Positions 1-5,520 of a stretch of 5,520 nt of DNA are shown one piece after another (position 1 is the stretch's first letter; every line of letters begins with the position of its first letter). Source of the stretch: Actinomycetota bacterium. Its GTDB lineage: Bacteria; Actinomycetota; Thermoleophilia; Gaiellales; Gaiellaceae. The position numbers were made by a program, and so were the translations under genes. The stretch lies in assembly GCA_013695295.1 (NCBI GenBank), contig JACDAS010000077.1:1-5520 (forward strand). The letters run 5' to 3'. The notes below the pieces were generated by a model, which saw nothing but the letters and a program-made list of their open reading frames with translations, searched no databases and was not told where the DNA came from.

Positions 1-703
1 CCTGGCCGCGGCCGCGGCGCTGCTCGCGCTCCTGCACACGCGCGCGGGGCTCGCCATCGCGCTCGCCGTTCCCGTACTGCCGCTCGGGAACCTGTCGCTC
101 GGGCTCGCCGCCGTCTACGCCGCAGTCGCATTGGCCTGGCTGGCGCTCTTCTGGAGGCGTCCCGCGGACGGGCTCCTCTTCGCGGCCGGGCCGCTGCTCG
201 CCCCCCTCGGGGCGCTCGCACTGCTGCCGCTCGCGCTCGAACGCTGTCGTGGACTCGGGCGGCGGGCGGCGGCGGTGGTGGGCGGCGTCACGGCGGCGGG
301 GGTGACGGCGGGGCTCACCGGAAACTCGATTCCGCTGACAGACGGGAGCCCGCCCGGATCCCTCGGCCTCGGAGGCGTCGAGCAGCCCGCCCGCGCCGCG
401 GGGATCCTGCGCGAAGCCCTGCTCGACCACCCGGCGCTCCTCATGCAGGCAGCCGTGCTGGCGGCGATCGCAGCGCTCCTGCCGATCGCCCGCGCGCGCG
501 GGCCCTGGTGGTGTGCGGGTCTCGCCGCACTCCTGCTCGGCTCGCTCCTCGCACCGGAGCTCGGCTTCGATCGGACGACGGTCGTCGTCTCCGCCTGGAT
601 CACGTTCGCCTGGGCGAGCCTCGAGCGGCGCCAGATCGCGCGAGCCCTGCGGTCGCTCGGCCGTCGCGTCGCGCCGGGGCCGCGTCTCTCGGCCGGGAGA
701 TAG
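1..703 (+). CDS. Multi-spanning membrane protein, C-terminal part (possible membrane tail of a Ser/Thr protein kinase)
   Basis: Partial gene cut by the left edge. Complete codons run from position 2 to a TAG at 701-703, giving 233 visible residues with no in-frame stop and almost every codon ending in G or C, as in the genes that follow. The protein is strongly hydrophobic. Likely membrane segments lie near visible residues 1-28, 30-51, 57-80, 89-107, 144-163, 168-184 and 191-207, followed by a basic tail (208-233) that is probably cytoplasmic. A loop near 108-143 is rich in Pro and Gly. No catalytic motif is visible. From memory, Thermoleophilia Ser/Thr kinases encoded beside this operon can end in a similar multi-spanning region containing a PLGN-SLGLA stretch like the one at residues 27-36, so a kinase tail is my best guess. 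An unrelated membrane protein is equally compatible with what is visible. The TTG at 131 is not the start, because the frame stays open and hydrophobic to the window edge. Confidence 0.72.
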   Translation, partial: LAAAAALLALLHTRAGLAIALAVPVLPLGNLSLGLAAVYAAVALAWLALFWRRPADGLLFAAGPLLAPLGALALLPLALERCRGLGRRAAAVVGGVTAAGVTAGLTGNSIPLTDGSPPGSLGLGGVEQPARAAGILREALLDHPALLMQAAVLAAIAALLPIARARGPWWCAGLAALLLGSLLAPELGFDRTTVVVSAWITFAWASLERRQIARALRSLGRRVAPGPRLSAGR

Positions 704-713
704 ACTCGCTCTG

Positions 714-719
714 AAGGGG
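714..719 (+). promoter_or_regulatory. Candidate ribosome binding site of fhaA
   Basis: AAGGGG is the only purine-rich, Shine-Dalgarno-like stretch in the 29-base gap before the GTG at 733. The 13-base spacing is longer than usual. An in-frame TGA at 712-714 rules out any upstream start for fhaA, so this site or none serves it. The run GGGG (716-719) can pair with CCCC (724-727) across a TACT loop, which could partly hide the site. Confidence 0.45.
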
Positions 720-732
720 TACTCCCCGCGCC

Positions 733-1506
733 GTGAGCGTTCTCCGCAACATCGAGCAGAAGCTTGAGGGGCTCTTCGAGGGCATCTTCGGCCGCGCCTT
801 CCGAACCAACGTCCAGCCCGTCGAGCTCGCCCGCAAACTGGTCAAGGAAATGGACGAGCACCGGCTCGTCTCGGTCTCGCGCGTCTACGTCCCGAACGAG
901 TACACGGTCTACCTCTGCGCTGACGATCGCGAGCAGTTCTCGACCTACGAGAGCGAGCTCCGCGCCGAGCTGCAGGAGTACCTCGGCGAGCATGCACGGC
1001 GCGAGGGGTACGCGACGCTGACGGCGCCGAGCGTCCTGATGGAGACCGACGACGACCTCGCGCTGGGCGAGTTCGGGATCGCGACCCGGATGGTGCACGT
1101 CGAGCGGGCGGCGTCGGCCGACGGTGCTCCCCCCGCGGAGGCCGAGCCCGGCGCGACGATGATCTACAAGCCGAGGCAGCCCGAGGCCGAGGCCGTGCTG
1201 CCCGAGCAACTCGGGCTTGCACGGGAGCTCGTCAGCCTGACCGCCGAGGGAAATCGGCACGACATCGACAAGCGGCGGGTCGTGATCGGCCGCTCGAAGG
1301 AGTGCGACATCTCGCTCGCCGATCCGAACGTGTCCAGGCGCCACGCCGAGCTGCGGCAGGAGGGAGCGGCCTACTGGGCCGTCGACCTCGACTCGACGAA
1401 CGGGATGCTCGTGAACGGGCGCCGGCTCAAGCGGGCGAAGCTCGAGCACGGCGACCGGATCGTGCTCGGCTCGACGGAGCTCACGTTCGGCCGGGAGCTC
1501 CCTTGA
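733..1506 (+). CDS. fhaA: FhaA-type protein: DUF3662 domain plus C-terminal FHA domain
   Basis: A 257-residue cytoplasmic phosphothreonine-reading adaptor. Residues 1-115 match the DUF3662 domain found at the N-terminus of actinobacterial FhaA; it opens with SVLRNIEQKLEGLFEG, and a conserved PVELARKL stretch follows. Residues 116-165 form a short acidic, Ala/Pro-rich linker. Residues 180-255 are a complete FHA domain with the phosphopeptide-binding residues G186-R187-S188, S201-R202-R203-H204 and S221-T222-N223-G224. In mycobacteria FhaA binds phosphorylated pseudokinase MviN and restrains peptidoglycan precursor export; a similar role here is inference. The GTG start at 733 is fixed by an in-frame stop at 712-714 and agrees with the usual N-terminus of the family. 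Mycobacterial FhaA is about twice as long because of its linker, so this is a compact version. There is no membrane segment. The last four bases overlap fhaB. Confidence 0.93.
   Translation: MSVLRNIEQKLEGLFEGIFGRAFRTNVQPVELARKLVKEMDEHRLVSVSRVYVPNEYTVYLCADDREQFSTYESELRAELQEYLGEHARREGYATLTAPSVLMETDDDLALGEFGIATRMVHVERAASADGAPPAEAEPGATMIYKPRQPEAEAVLPEQLGLARELVSLTAEGNRHDIDKRRVVIGRSKECDISLADPNVSRRHAELRQEGAAYWAVDLDSTNGMLVNGRRLKRAKLEHGDRIVLGSTELTFGRELP
1493..1497 (+). promoter_or_regulatory. Ribosome binding site of fhaB
   Basis: GGGAG inside the last codons of fhaA, five bases before the TTG at 1503. It supports that TTG as the fhaB start over the next possibilities further inside the gene, which would cut into the membrane anchor. 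Confidence 0.6.
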
Positions 1507-1994
1507 GTTCCCGAGCAGTCTCCTCGGTCGCGGTCGAGGAGGCGCTGCTCATCCTCAAGATCGCATTCCTCTTCCTGCTGTACCTGTTCATCTGGCGCAT
1601 CGTCCGGACGGCCAGCCGCGACCTCCGCCTGCCGCAGGAGAGCATGGTCCTCCCGCCGCACCAGGCGCGAGCGTTGATCGGCCGTCCGTCCGTTCCCAGC
1701 GGGCGCCTCGTCGTCCTTGCGAGCCCCGCCGTCGAGGTCGGGACCGAGCAGGTGCTCGACTCCGCGCCGCTCACGGTGGGGCGCGGATCGCAGAACGACG
1801 TGCCGCTCGACCGCGACGACTTCGCCTCGGGCCGGCACGCGCGCTTCGAGCCGCGCCGGGACGGCGTCTGGGTCGAGGACGTGGGGTCGACCAACGGCAC
1901 GTACGTCAACGGCGCGCGCCTCTCCCAGGCGCGGCGCCTGCGTCCCGGCGACGTCGTCCGGATCGGCCAGACCGACCTCCGCTTCGAACAGTGA
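1503..1994 (+). CDS. fhaB: FhaB-type membrane-anchored FHA domain protein
   Basis: A 163-residue protein with a single N-terminal membrane segment (about residues 13-34), a basic juxtamembrane stretch (32-42) and a C-terminal FHA domain (about 68-163) on the cytoplasmic side. FHA landmarks are G93-R94-G95, S109 and H112 in the SGRH stretch, and G128-S129-T130-N131-G132. Size and layout match mycobacterial FhaB (FipA), which binds phosphothreonine on division proteins and links FtsZ to FtsQ; partners here are inferred. The start is taken at TTG 1503. It has a good ribosome site at 1493-1497, overlaps the fhaA stop by four bases (TTGA), and gives the short polar leader before the membrane anchor expected of the family. 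The reading frame continues open upstream inside fhaA, but that extension is antisense-like arginine-rich sequence out of frame with fhaA and is not credible. The gene ends overlapping pstP by four bases. Confidence 0.92.
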   Translation: MSSRAVSSVAVEEALLILKIAFLFLLYLFIWRIVRTASRDLRLPQESMVLPPHQARALIGRPSVPSGRLVVLASPAVEVGTEQVLDSAPLTVGRGSQNDVPLDRDDFASGRHARFEPRRDGVWVEDVGSTNGTYVNGARLSQARRLRPGDVVRIGQTDLRFEQ

Positions 1995-3172
1995 TCGGGC
2001 ACAGCGCGAGCGCCACCGACCCCGGCCGGCGGCGGCGGCGAAACGAGGACGCGTTCGTCTGCGAGCCGCCCCTCTACGCGATCGCCGACGGCATGGGGGG
2101 CGCTCGCGCAGGTGAGATCGCCTCGCGGCTCGCCGCGGCCGCCGTGCGGGAGGGCGGAGGCGAGGGCGGGCCGGAGGAGCGGGTGCGGACCCTGATCCAG
2201 GAGGCGAACGCCCGCGTCCACCAGCGGGCAAACGAGGACTCGTCCGCCTCGGGCATGGGGACGACCATGACCGTCGCGCTCGTCGAGGAGGGGCGCGTCA
2301 CGATCGGCCACGTTGGTGACTCCCGCGCCTACCTGCTGAGGGGCGGCGTGCTCGAGCAGCTGACCGACGATCACTCGCTGGTCGGGGAGCTCGTGCGGAG
2401 CGGCAAGCTCTCGCCCGAGGAGGCCGAGAGCCACCCCCAGCGCTCCGTGATCACGCGGGTCCTCGGCACCGAGCCCGACGTCGACGTCGACACCTTCTCC
2501 GTCGCCACCCGGCCAGGGGACGTCTTTCTCCTCTCCTCCGACGGGCTCAGCTCAATGGTTGCCGACGAGGCGATCGGGTCGACCCTCGGGCGTCATCGGG
2601 GTGACCTGGACGCGGCAGCCCGGGCGCTCGTCGACGCGGCCAACCGAAACGGGGGCGAGGACAACATCACCGTCGTCCTGTTCGAGCTCGCAGCGCGCCT
2701 GGGCGACACCGCCGAGCTCCCCCCGGCGCCGGTCGGACCGGAAAGAGCCGACGACGAGGACACGCTCTCCGGCCTCGATGCGGTGCCCGCGGCCGACGAG
2801 ATCGCGGTCGGCTGGGATCCCGGCGCGGACTCGTACGAGCCGGCCGCCGTCCCGGGCGGGCCGCGCCGTAGACGGCTGCTCGTCGCGAGCCTCGTCTTCC
2901 TCGCGCTGCTGGCGGCCGCCAGCCTGCTCGCTCTCTGGGGCCTTTCCCGAGCGCACTTCGTCGGGGCCGAATCGGACGGCCACGTCGCCGTCTACCAGGG
3001 TCTCCCCTACGACGTCGCCGGGGTGCGCCTGTACCGGTCGGTCTACGTCAGCCGCCTGCTCGCGGCCCAGCTCTCGCAGCGCGAGCGCCGCTCGCTCTTC
3101 GACCACGACCTGATCGGCCAGCGCTCCGCGCTCCGCGAGGTCAAGAGCCTCGAGGCCGAGGTGATTCCCTGA
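1991..3172 (+). CDS. pstP: PstP-type PP2C Ser/Thr protein phosphatase, membrane-anchored
   Basis: A 393-residue phosphatase that removes phosphate from Ser/Thr kinases and their targets. The cytoplasmic PP2C domain spans about residues 5-235 and carries the metal-binding set: E19-D20 in the RNED stretch, D33-G34 in ADGMGG, D184 in SSDGL and D224 in GEDNIT. The family motifs GMGTT (88-92) and GDSRAY (109-114) and the TDDHS stretch (125-129) are also present. An acidic, Pro-rich linker (236-291) leads to four arginines (292-295) and one membrane segment (about 296-318). An outer domain of roughly 75 residues ends the protein, with no cysteine and much shorter than the outer domain of mycobacterial PstP. 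The GTG start at 1991 overlaps the fhaB stop (GTGA). I see no Shine-Dalgarno sequence before it, so translation probably depends on ribosomes finishing fhaB. The catalytic residues look intact. Confidence 0.95.
   Translation: MIGHSASATDPGRRRRRNEDAFVCEPPLYAIADGMGGARAGEIASRLAAAAVREGGGEGGPEERVRTLIQEANARVHQRANEDSSASGMGTTMTVALVEEGRVTIGHVGDSRAYLLRGGVLEQLTDDHSLVGELVRSGKLSPEEAESHPQRSVITRVLGTEPDVDVDTFSVATRPGDVFLLSSDGLSSMVADEAIGSTLGRHRGDLDAAARALVDAANRNGGEDNITVVLFELAARLGDTAELPPAPVGPERADDEDTLSGLDAVPAADEIAVGWDPGADSYEPAAVPGGPRRRRLLVASLVFLALLAAASLLALWGLSRAHFVGAESDGHVAVYQGLPYDVAGVRLYRSVYVSRLLAAQLSQRERRSLFDHDLIGQRSALREVKSLEAEVIP
3158..3164 (+). promoter_or_regulatory. Strong ribosome binding site that points to the CTG start of rodA
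   Basis: GAGGTGA, matching the core anti-Shine-Dalgarno complement over seven bases, ends four bases before CTG 3169. It is the best ribosome site in the window. It is badly placed for the first standard start codon in this frame (GTG 3208, 43 bases away), so it favours CTG 3169. Confidence 0.72.
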
Positions 3173-4473
3173 CGCTCCGAAACCGCGAGCTCTTCTACCT
3201 GCTCCTCGTGGCGCTCGTGACCGGGACCGGCTTCGCCAGCGTCTACATCGCAGGTCAGGACGTGATCTCGACAGGGTCGCTGTCGTACGGGATCTTCTTC
3301 CTCTCCGTCTTCCTGGCGGCGCACCTCGTCGTCCGGCTGACCGTTCCCCAGGCGGATCCCTACCTGCTGCCGATGGCCGGCCTCTTCGTCGCGATCGGCG
3401 TGATCGAGATCTACCGGCTCGACCCGGACGACGCCCTGCGCCAGAGCCTCTGGATCGTGATCGCGGTCGGGTTGTTCACGGCGACGCTCGTGCTGCTCCG
3501 GCGCGACTACCGGCGGATCGAGCGCTACAAGTACCTGGTCGGGCTCGCGGCGATCGGGCTGCTGGCGCTACCGGCGCTGCCCGGCATCGGAACGACGATC
3601 AACGGGGCCCGCCTCTGGGTGCGCGTGGGCTCGTTCCAGTTCCAGCCCGGCGAGCTGGCGAAGATCCTCCTGATCGTCTTCCTCGCCGCCTACCTGCGCG
3701 ACAAGCGGGAGGTGCTGGCGCAGGGTCGCCTGAAGGACCTCGGCCCCCTCCTCCTGATCTGGGGAGCCGCGATGCTCGTCCTCGTCGAGACGCGGGACAT
3801 CGGCAGCGCCCTCCTCTATTTCGGGATCTTCCTCGCGATGGTCTACGTCGCGACCGCGCGCATCGTCTACGTCGGCGCCGGCCTGGTGCTCTTCGCGGCC
3901 GGGGCCGCGGCGGCCTACAGGCTCCTCTCGCACGTCGAGTCGCGCGTGACGATCTGGCGCGAGCCCTGGACGGACGGCGCTGTCTACTGCGCCCAGACCG
4001 GGAAGCTGCTACCGCGACAGGACTGCGCGAGCTACCAGCTCGTGAAGTCGCTCTACTCGATCGCGAACGGGCAGTTCGCCGGCACCGGCCTCGGCAAGGG
4101 CACCTTCGCGGGCACCACCGGGGAGCCCCTGATCCCCGATCTGAACACGGACTTCATCTACTCGGCGCTCGCGCAGGAGCTGGGGCTCGTCGGAGCCTCC
4201 GCGCTGCTCCTCGTCTTCATGCTCTTCACCCTGCGCGGGTTCCGGATCGCCCTGCTCGCCGAGGACGGCTTCTCGAAGCTGCTCGCGGCCGGATTGACCT
4301 TCGGCTTCGCCCTGCAGACGTTCATCATCGTCGGCGGGATCCTCCGCCTGATCCCGCTGACCGGCATCACCTTTCCGTTCGTGAGCTACGGCGGCTCGGC
4401 CGTCGTCGCCAACTTCGTTTTGCTCGCGGGCCTCCTGCTCGTCTCGGACCGCGCGAACACGAGGCGCCTGTGA
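3169..4473 (+). CDS. rodA: RodA/FtsW-type SEDS peptidoglycan glycosyltransferase, read from a CTG start
   Basis: A 434-residue integral membrane protein that polymerises lipid II into glycan strands together with a class B PBP. SEDS landmarks are the GARLW stretch at 146-150, QPGELAK at 159-165 (E162 and K165 are the conserved charged pair; QPGE instead of QPSE is usual in Actinomycetota), GTGLGKGTF after the large outer loop, NTDFIY with D328 at the place of the essential Asp of E. coli RodA (D262), and PFVSYGGS at 403-410. About ten membrane segments are expected. The frame has no ATG, GTG or TTG for at least 280 bases before 3208. Starting at CTG 3169 adds LTLRNRELFYLLL, which looks like the usual RodA N-terminus and completes the first membrane segment, has a strong ribosome site, and overlaps the pstP stop by four bases. 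GTG 3208 would remove half of that segment. An outer loop carries a Cys-bracketed insertion (274-286). FtsW is the alternative name; pairing with pbpA favours RodA. Confidence 0.93.
   Translation: MTLRNRELFYLLLVALVTGTGFASVYIAGQDVISTGSLSYGIFFLSVFLAAHLVVRLTVPQADPYLLPMAGLFVAIGVIEIYRLDPDDALRQSLWIVIAVGLFTATLVLLRRDYRRIERYKYLVGLAAIGLLALPALPGIGTTINGARLWVRVGSFQFQPGELAKILLIVFLAAYLRDKREVLAQGRLKDLGPLLLIWGAAMLVLVETRDIGSALLYFGIFLAMVYVATARIVYVGAGLVLFAAGAAAAYRLLSHVESRVTIWREPWTDGAVYCAQTGKLLPRQDCASYQLVKSLYSIANGQFAGTGLGKGTFAGTTGEPLIPDLNTDFIYSALAQELGLVGASALLLVFMLFTLRGFRIALLAEDGFSKLLAAGLTFGFALQTFIIVGGILRLIPLTGITFPFVSYGGSAVVANFVLLAGLLLVSDRANTRRL
4461..4464 (+). promoter_or_regulatory. Ribosome binding site of pbpA
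   Basis: GAGG within the last codons of rodA, five bases before the GTG at 4470. Spacing and match support that start, which also forms a GTGA overlap with the rodA stop. Confidence 0.6.
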
Positions 4474-5520
4474 ACCGGCAGATCACCCGGCTCGCCGTCT
4501 CGGCGCTCGTCCTGCTCGTCGCGCTGATCGGGGCGACGACCTACTGGCAGACCTGGGCCGCCGGCGGGCTCGCCGACCGGCAGGACAACGCGATCAAGGT
4601 CGTGGCCCAGTTCACGATCCGCCGGGGTCAGATCTACGCCGCCGACGGCCGGACGGTGCTGGCCACGAATCGCGCGCGGCGTGTTCAGGGCAGGACGCTG
4701 TACTTCCGCCGGTATCCGGCCGGCAACCTCGCGCCCCACATCGTGGGCTACTCGACGCAGGTGCGCTCGCGCGCAGGCCTCGAACGGTCTCAGAACGACT
4801 ACCTGATCGCCTCGAACAAGAACCTCCGCACGGTCCTCGAGACCACCCTCGACCGCCTGCGCGGGGTCACGATCAAGGGCAACACGCTCGTGCTAACGCT
4901 CGACGCGAAGATCCAGGCCCTCGCGAACCGCCTGCTCGCCGGCCAGTGCGGCGCGCTCGTGGCGCTCGAGCCGGCGACCGGGCGGGTGCTCGCGATGGCC
5001 TCCGCCCCGACGTACGACCCGAATCTGATCGAGAAGCGGTTCGGCGAGCTCTCGCGGATCGAAGCCAACTGCCGCCCCGCCGCGCCCCTGGTGAACCGCG
5101 CCACGGACGGCCTGTACGTCCCCGGATCGACGTTCAAGGTGCTGACCGCGGCTGCGGCGCTCGAGAGCGGCCGCTTCAGGCTCGACTCGACCTTCGACGA
5201 TCCCGGCTACTGCATCGAGTACGGCAAGCGCGTGACGAACTACGCCGACCAGAGCGGCCCCGAGGTCTTCGGCCGGGTCGACTTCACCGCCGCCCTCCAG
5301 CATTCGATCAACGCCGTCTTCTGTGAGATCGGCAAGGCACTCGGGCCGCTCGTGCTGATCGAGTACGCCAAGCGCTTCGGGTTCTACTCGGTCCCCCCGC
5401 TCGAGACACCCGTGAACGAGCGTGCCCCGAGCGGCCTCTACCAGGGCTCGCGTCTCTTTCGCCCAAAGAACCGTTTCCAGGTCGACCCGGGGCGGTTCGC
5501 CTTCGGGCAGGAGCGCCTGC
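4470..5520 (+). CDS. pbpA: PbpA-type class B penicillin-binding protein (transpeptidase), N-terminal 350 residues
   Basis: Partial gene running off the right edge; the frame is open from GTG 4470 to 5519 with no stop. Residues 7-26 are a single N-terminal membrane anchor, and the rest faces outside the membrane. RRGQIYAADGRTVLATN (51-67) is the dimerisation-domain motif of class B PBPs, and a GLERSQNDYL stretch follows at about 104-113. The transpeptidase domain begins near 155. The active-site motif S220-T221-F222-K223 and the second motif S279-I280-N281 are present; the KTG motif and the C-terminus lie beyond the window. The family crosslinks peptidoglycan stems and is the target of beta-lactams; with RodA it forms a polymerase-crosslinker pair. 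Four cysteines (160, 201, 248, 285) fall in the outer part, unusual for an actinobacterial PBP. There is no glycosyltransferase domain, so class A is excluded. In related genomes kinase genes follow, but none is visible here. Confidence 0.94.
   Translation, partial: MNRQITRLAVSALVLLVALIGATTYWQTWAAGGLADRQDNAIKVVAQFTIRRGQIYAADGRTVLATNRARRVQGRTLYFRRYPAGNLAPHIVGYSTQVRSRAGLERSQNDYLIASNKNLRTVLETTLDRLRGVTIKGNTLVLTLDAKIQALANRLLAGQCGALVALEPATGRVLAMASAPTYDPNLIEKRFGELSRIEANCRPAAPLVNRATDGLYVPGSTFKVLTAAAALESGRFRLDSTFDDPGYCIEYGKRVTNYADQSGPEVFGRVDFTAALQHSINAVFCEIGKALGPLVLIEYAKRFGFYSVPPLETPVNERAPSGLYQGSRLFRPKNRFQVDPGRFAFGQERL

Noticed and set aside
257..313. Cluster of five G runs that could suggest a G-quadruplex
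   Set aside because: Two of the loops between runs are 13 and 15 bases, too long for a standard quadruplex, and the cluster is explained by Gly/Ala/Val codons ending in G or C.
115..1449. Long open frame on the - strand (444 codons)
   Set aside because: It runs antisense across the upstream membrane gene, the gap and fhaA, is rich in Arg, Ala, Pro and Ser, and has no recognisable motif. It is the usual antisense shadow of GC-rich genes.
1302..1502. Upstream extension of the fhaB frame into fhaA
   Set aside because: The added residues are a frame-shifted reading of the fhaA FHA domain and contain no family sequence. The TTG at 1503 has its own ribosome site and yields the expected N-terminus.
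1371..2434. Overlapping long - strand frames opposite fhaB and pstP
   Set aside because: Low-complexity Arg/Pro/Ala-rich translations that cross the junction of two well-identified genes on the other strand.
2559..3113. Ser/Arg/Thr-rich + strand frame inside pstP and a similar-length - strand frame opposite it
   Set aside because: Both lie wholly within the pstP coding region, which has intact catalytic motifs and a membrane anchor in its own frame.
3640..3665. QPGE in RodA in place of the better-known QPSE
   Set aside because: From family knowledge the Gly variant is common in Actinomycetota, and the important Glu and Lys are both present, so it is not a sign of lost activity.
4946..5326. 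Arg-rich + strand frame inside pbpA
   Set aside because: It is out of frame with the class B PBP that carries the STFK and SIN motifs over the same bases.
1..5520. A new defence, mobile or RNA-based system
   Set aside because: I looked for repeats, transposase or recombinase motifs, tRNA-like folds, spacer arrays and composition shifts and saw none. The window is filled by a recognisable cell-wall and phospho-signalling operon with uniform base composition.

Overview
The window is a very GC-rich piece of a bacterial chromosome in which every supported gene lies on the + strand. Gene content and order (FHA protein with a DUF3662 domain, membrane-anchored FHA protein, PP2C phosphatase, SEDS glycosyltransferase, class B penicillin-binding protein) match the fhaA-fhaB-pstP-rodA-pbpA locus of Actinomycetota, which controls cell-wall synthesis and division by Ser/Thr phosphorylation. 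The extreme G/C bias at third codon positions, the compact proteins, the wording of the PBP transpeptidase domain (cysteines around 248 and 285) and the multi-spanning protein upstream suggest the class Thermoleophilia (Gaiellales/Solirubrobacterales). That placement is from memory of the families, not from a search.

Layout. 1-703: C-terminal 233 codons of a hydrophobic, multi-spanning membrane protein, possibly the membrane tail of a Ser/Thr kinase; its N-terminus is outside the window. 704-732: a 29-base gap holding a purine-rich ribosome site. 733-1506: fhaA. 1503-1994: fhaB. 1991-3172: pstP. 3169-4473: rodA, read here from a CTG start. 4470-5520: pbpA, running off the right edge after the active-site STFK and SxN motifs and before the expected KTG. 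No gap longer than 29 bases exists, and I saw no tRNA, rRNA, CRISPR array, mobile element or convincing terminator.

How the genes work together (family knowledge plus inference). RodA polymerises lipid II glycan strands and PbpA crosslinks them. FhaA and FhaB read phosphothreonines laid down by PknA/PknB-type kinases on division and cell-wall proteins, and PstP removes those phosphates. The kinase genes usually follow pbpA and would lie just beyond position 5520. Four consecutive junctions are 4-base stop/start overlaps (TTGA, GTGA, CTGA, GTGA), so the five genes look like one translationally coupled unit. All five visible starts are non-ATG.

The system itself is a known one. The points worth a second look are details: the CTG start of rodA, a cysteine-bracketed insertion in a RodA outer loop beside a cysteine-containing PbpA, a shortened outer domain on PstP, a compact FhaA, and the unidentified membrane protein upstream.
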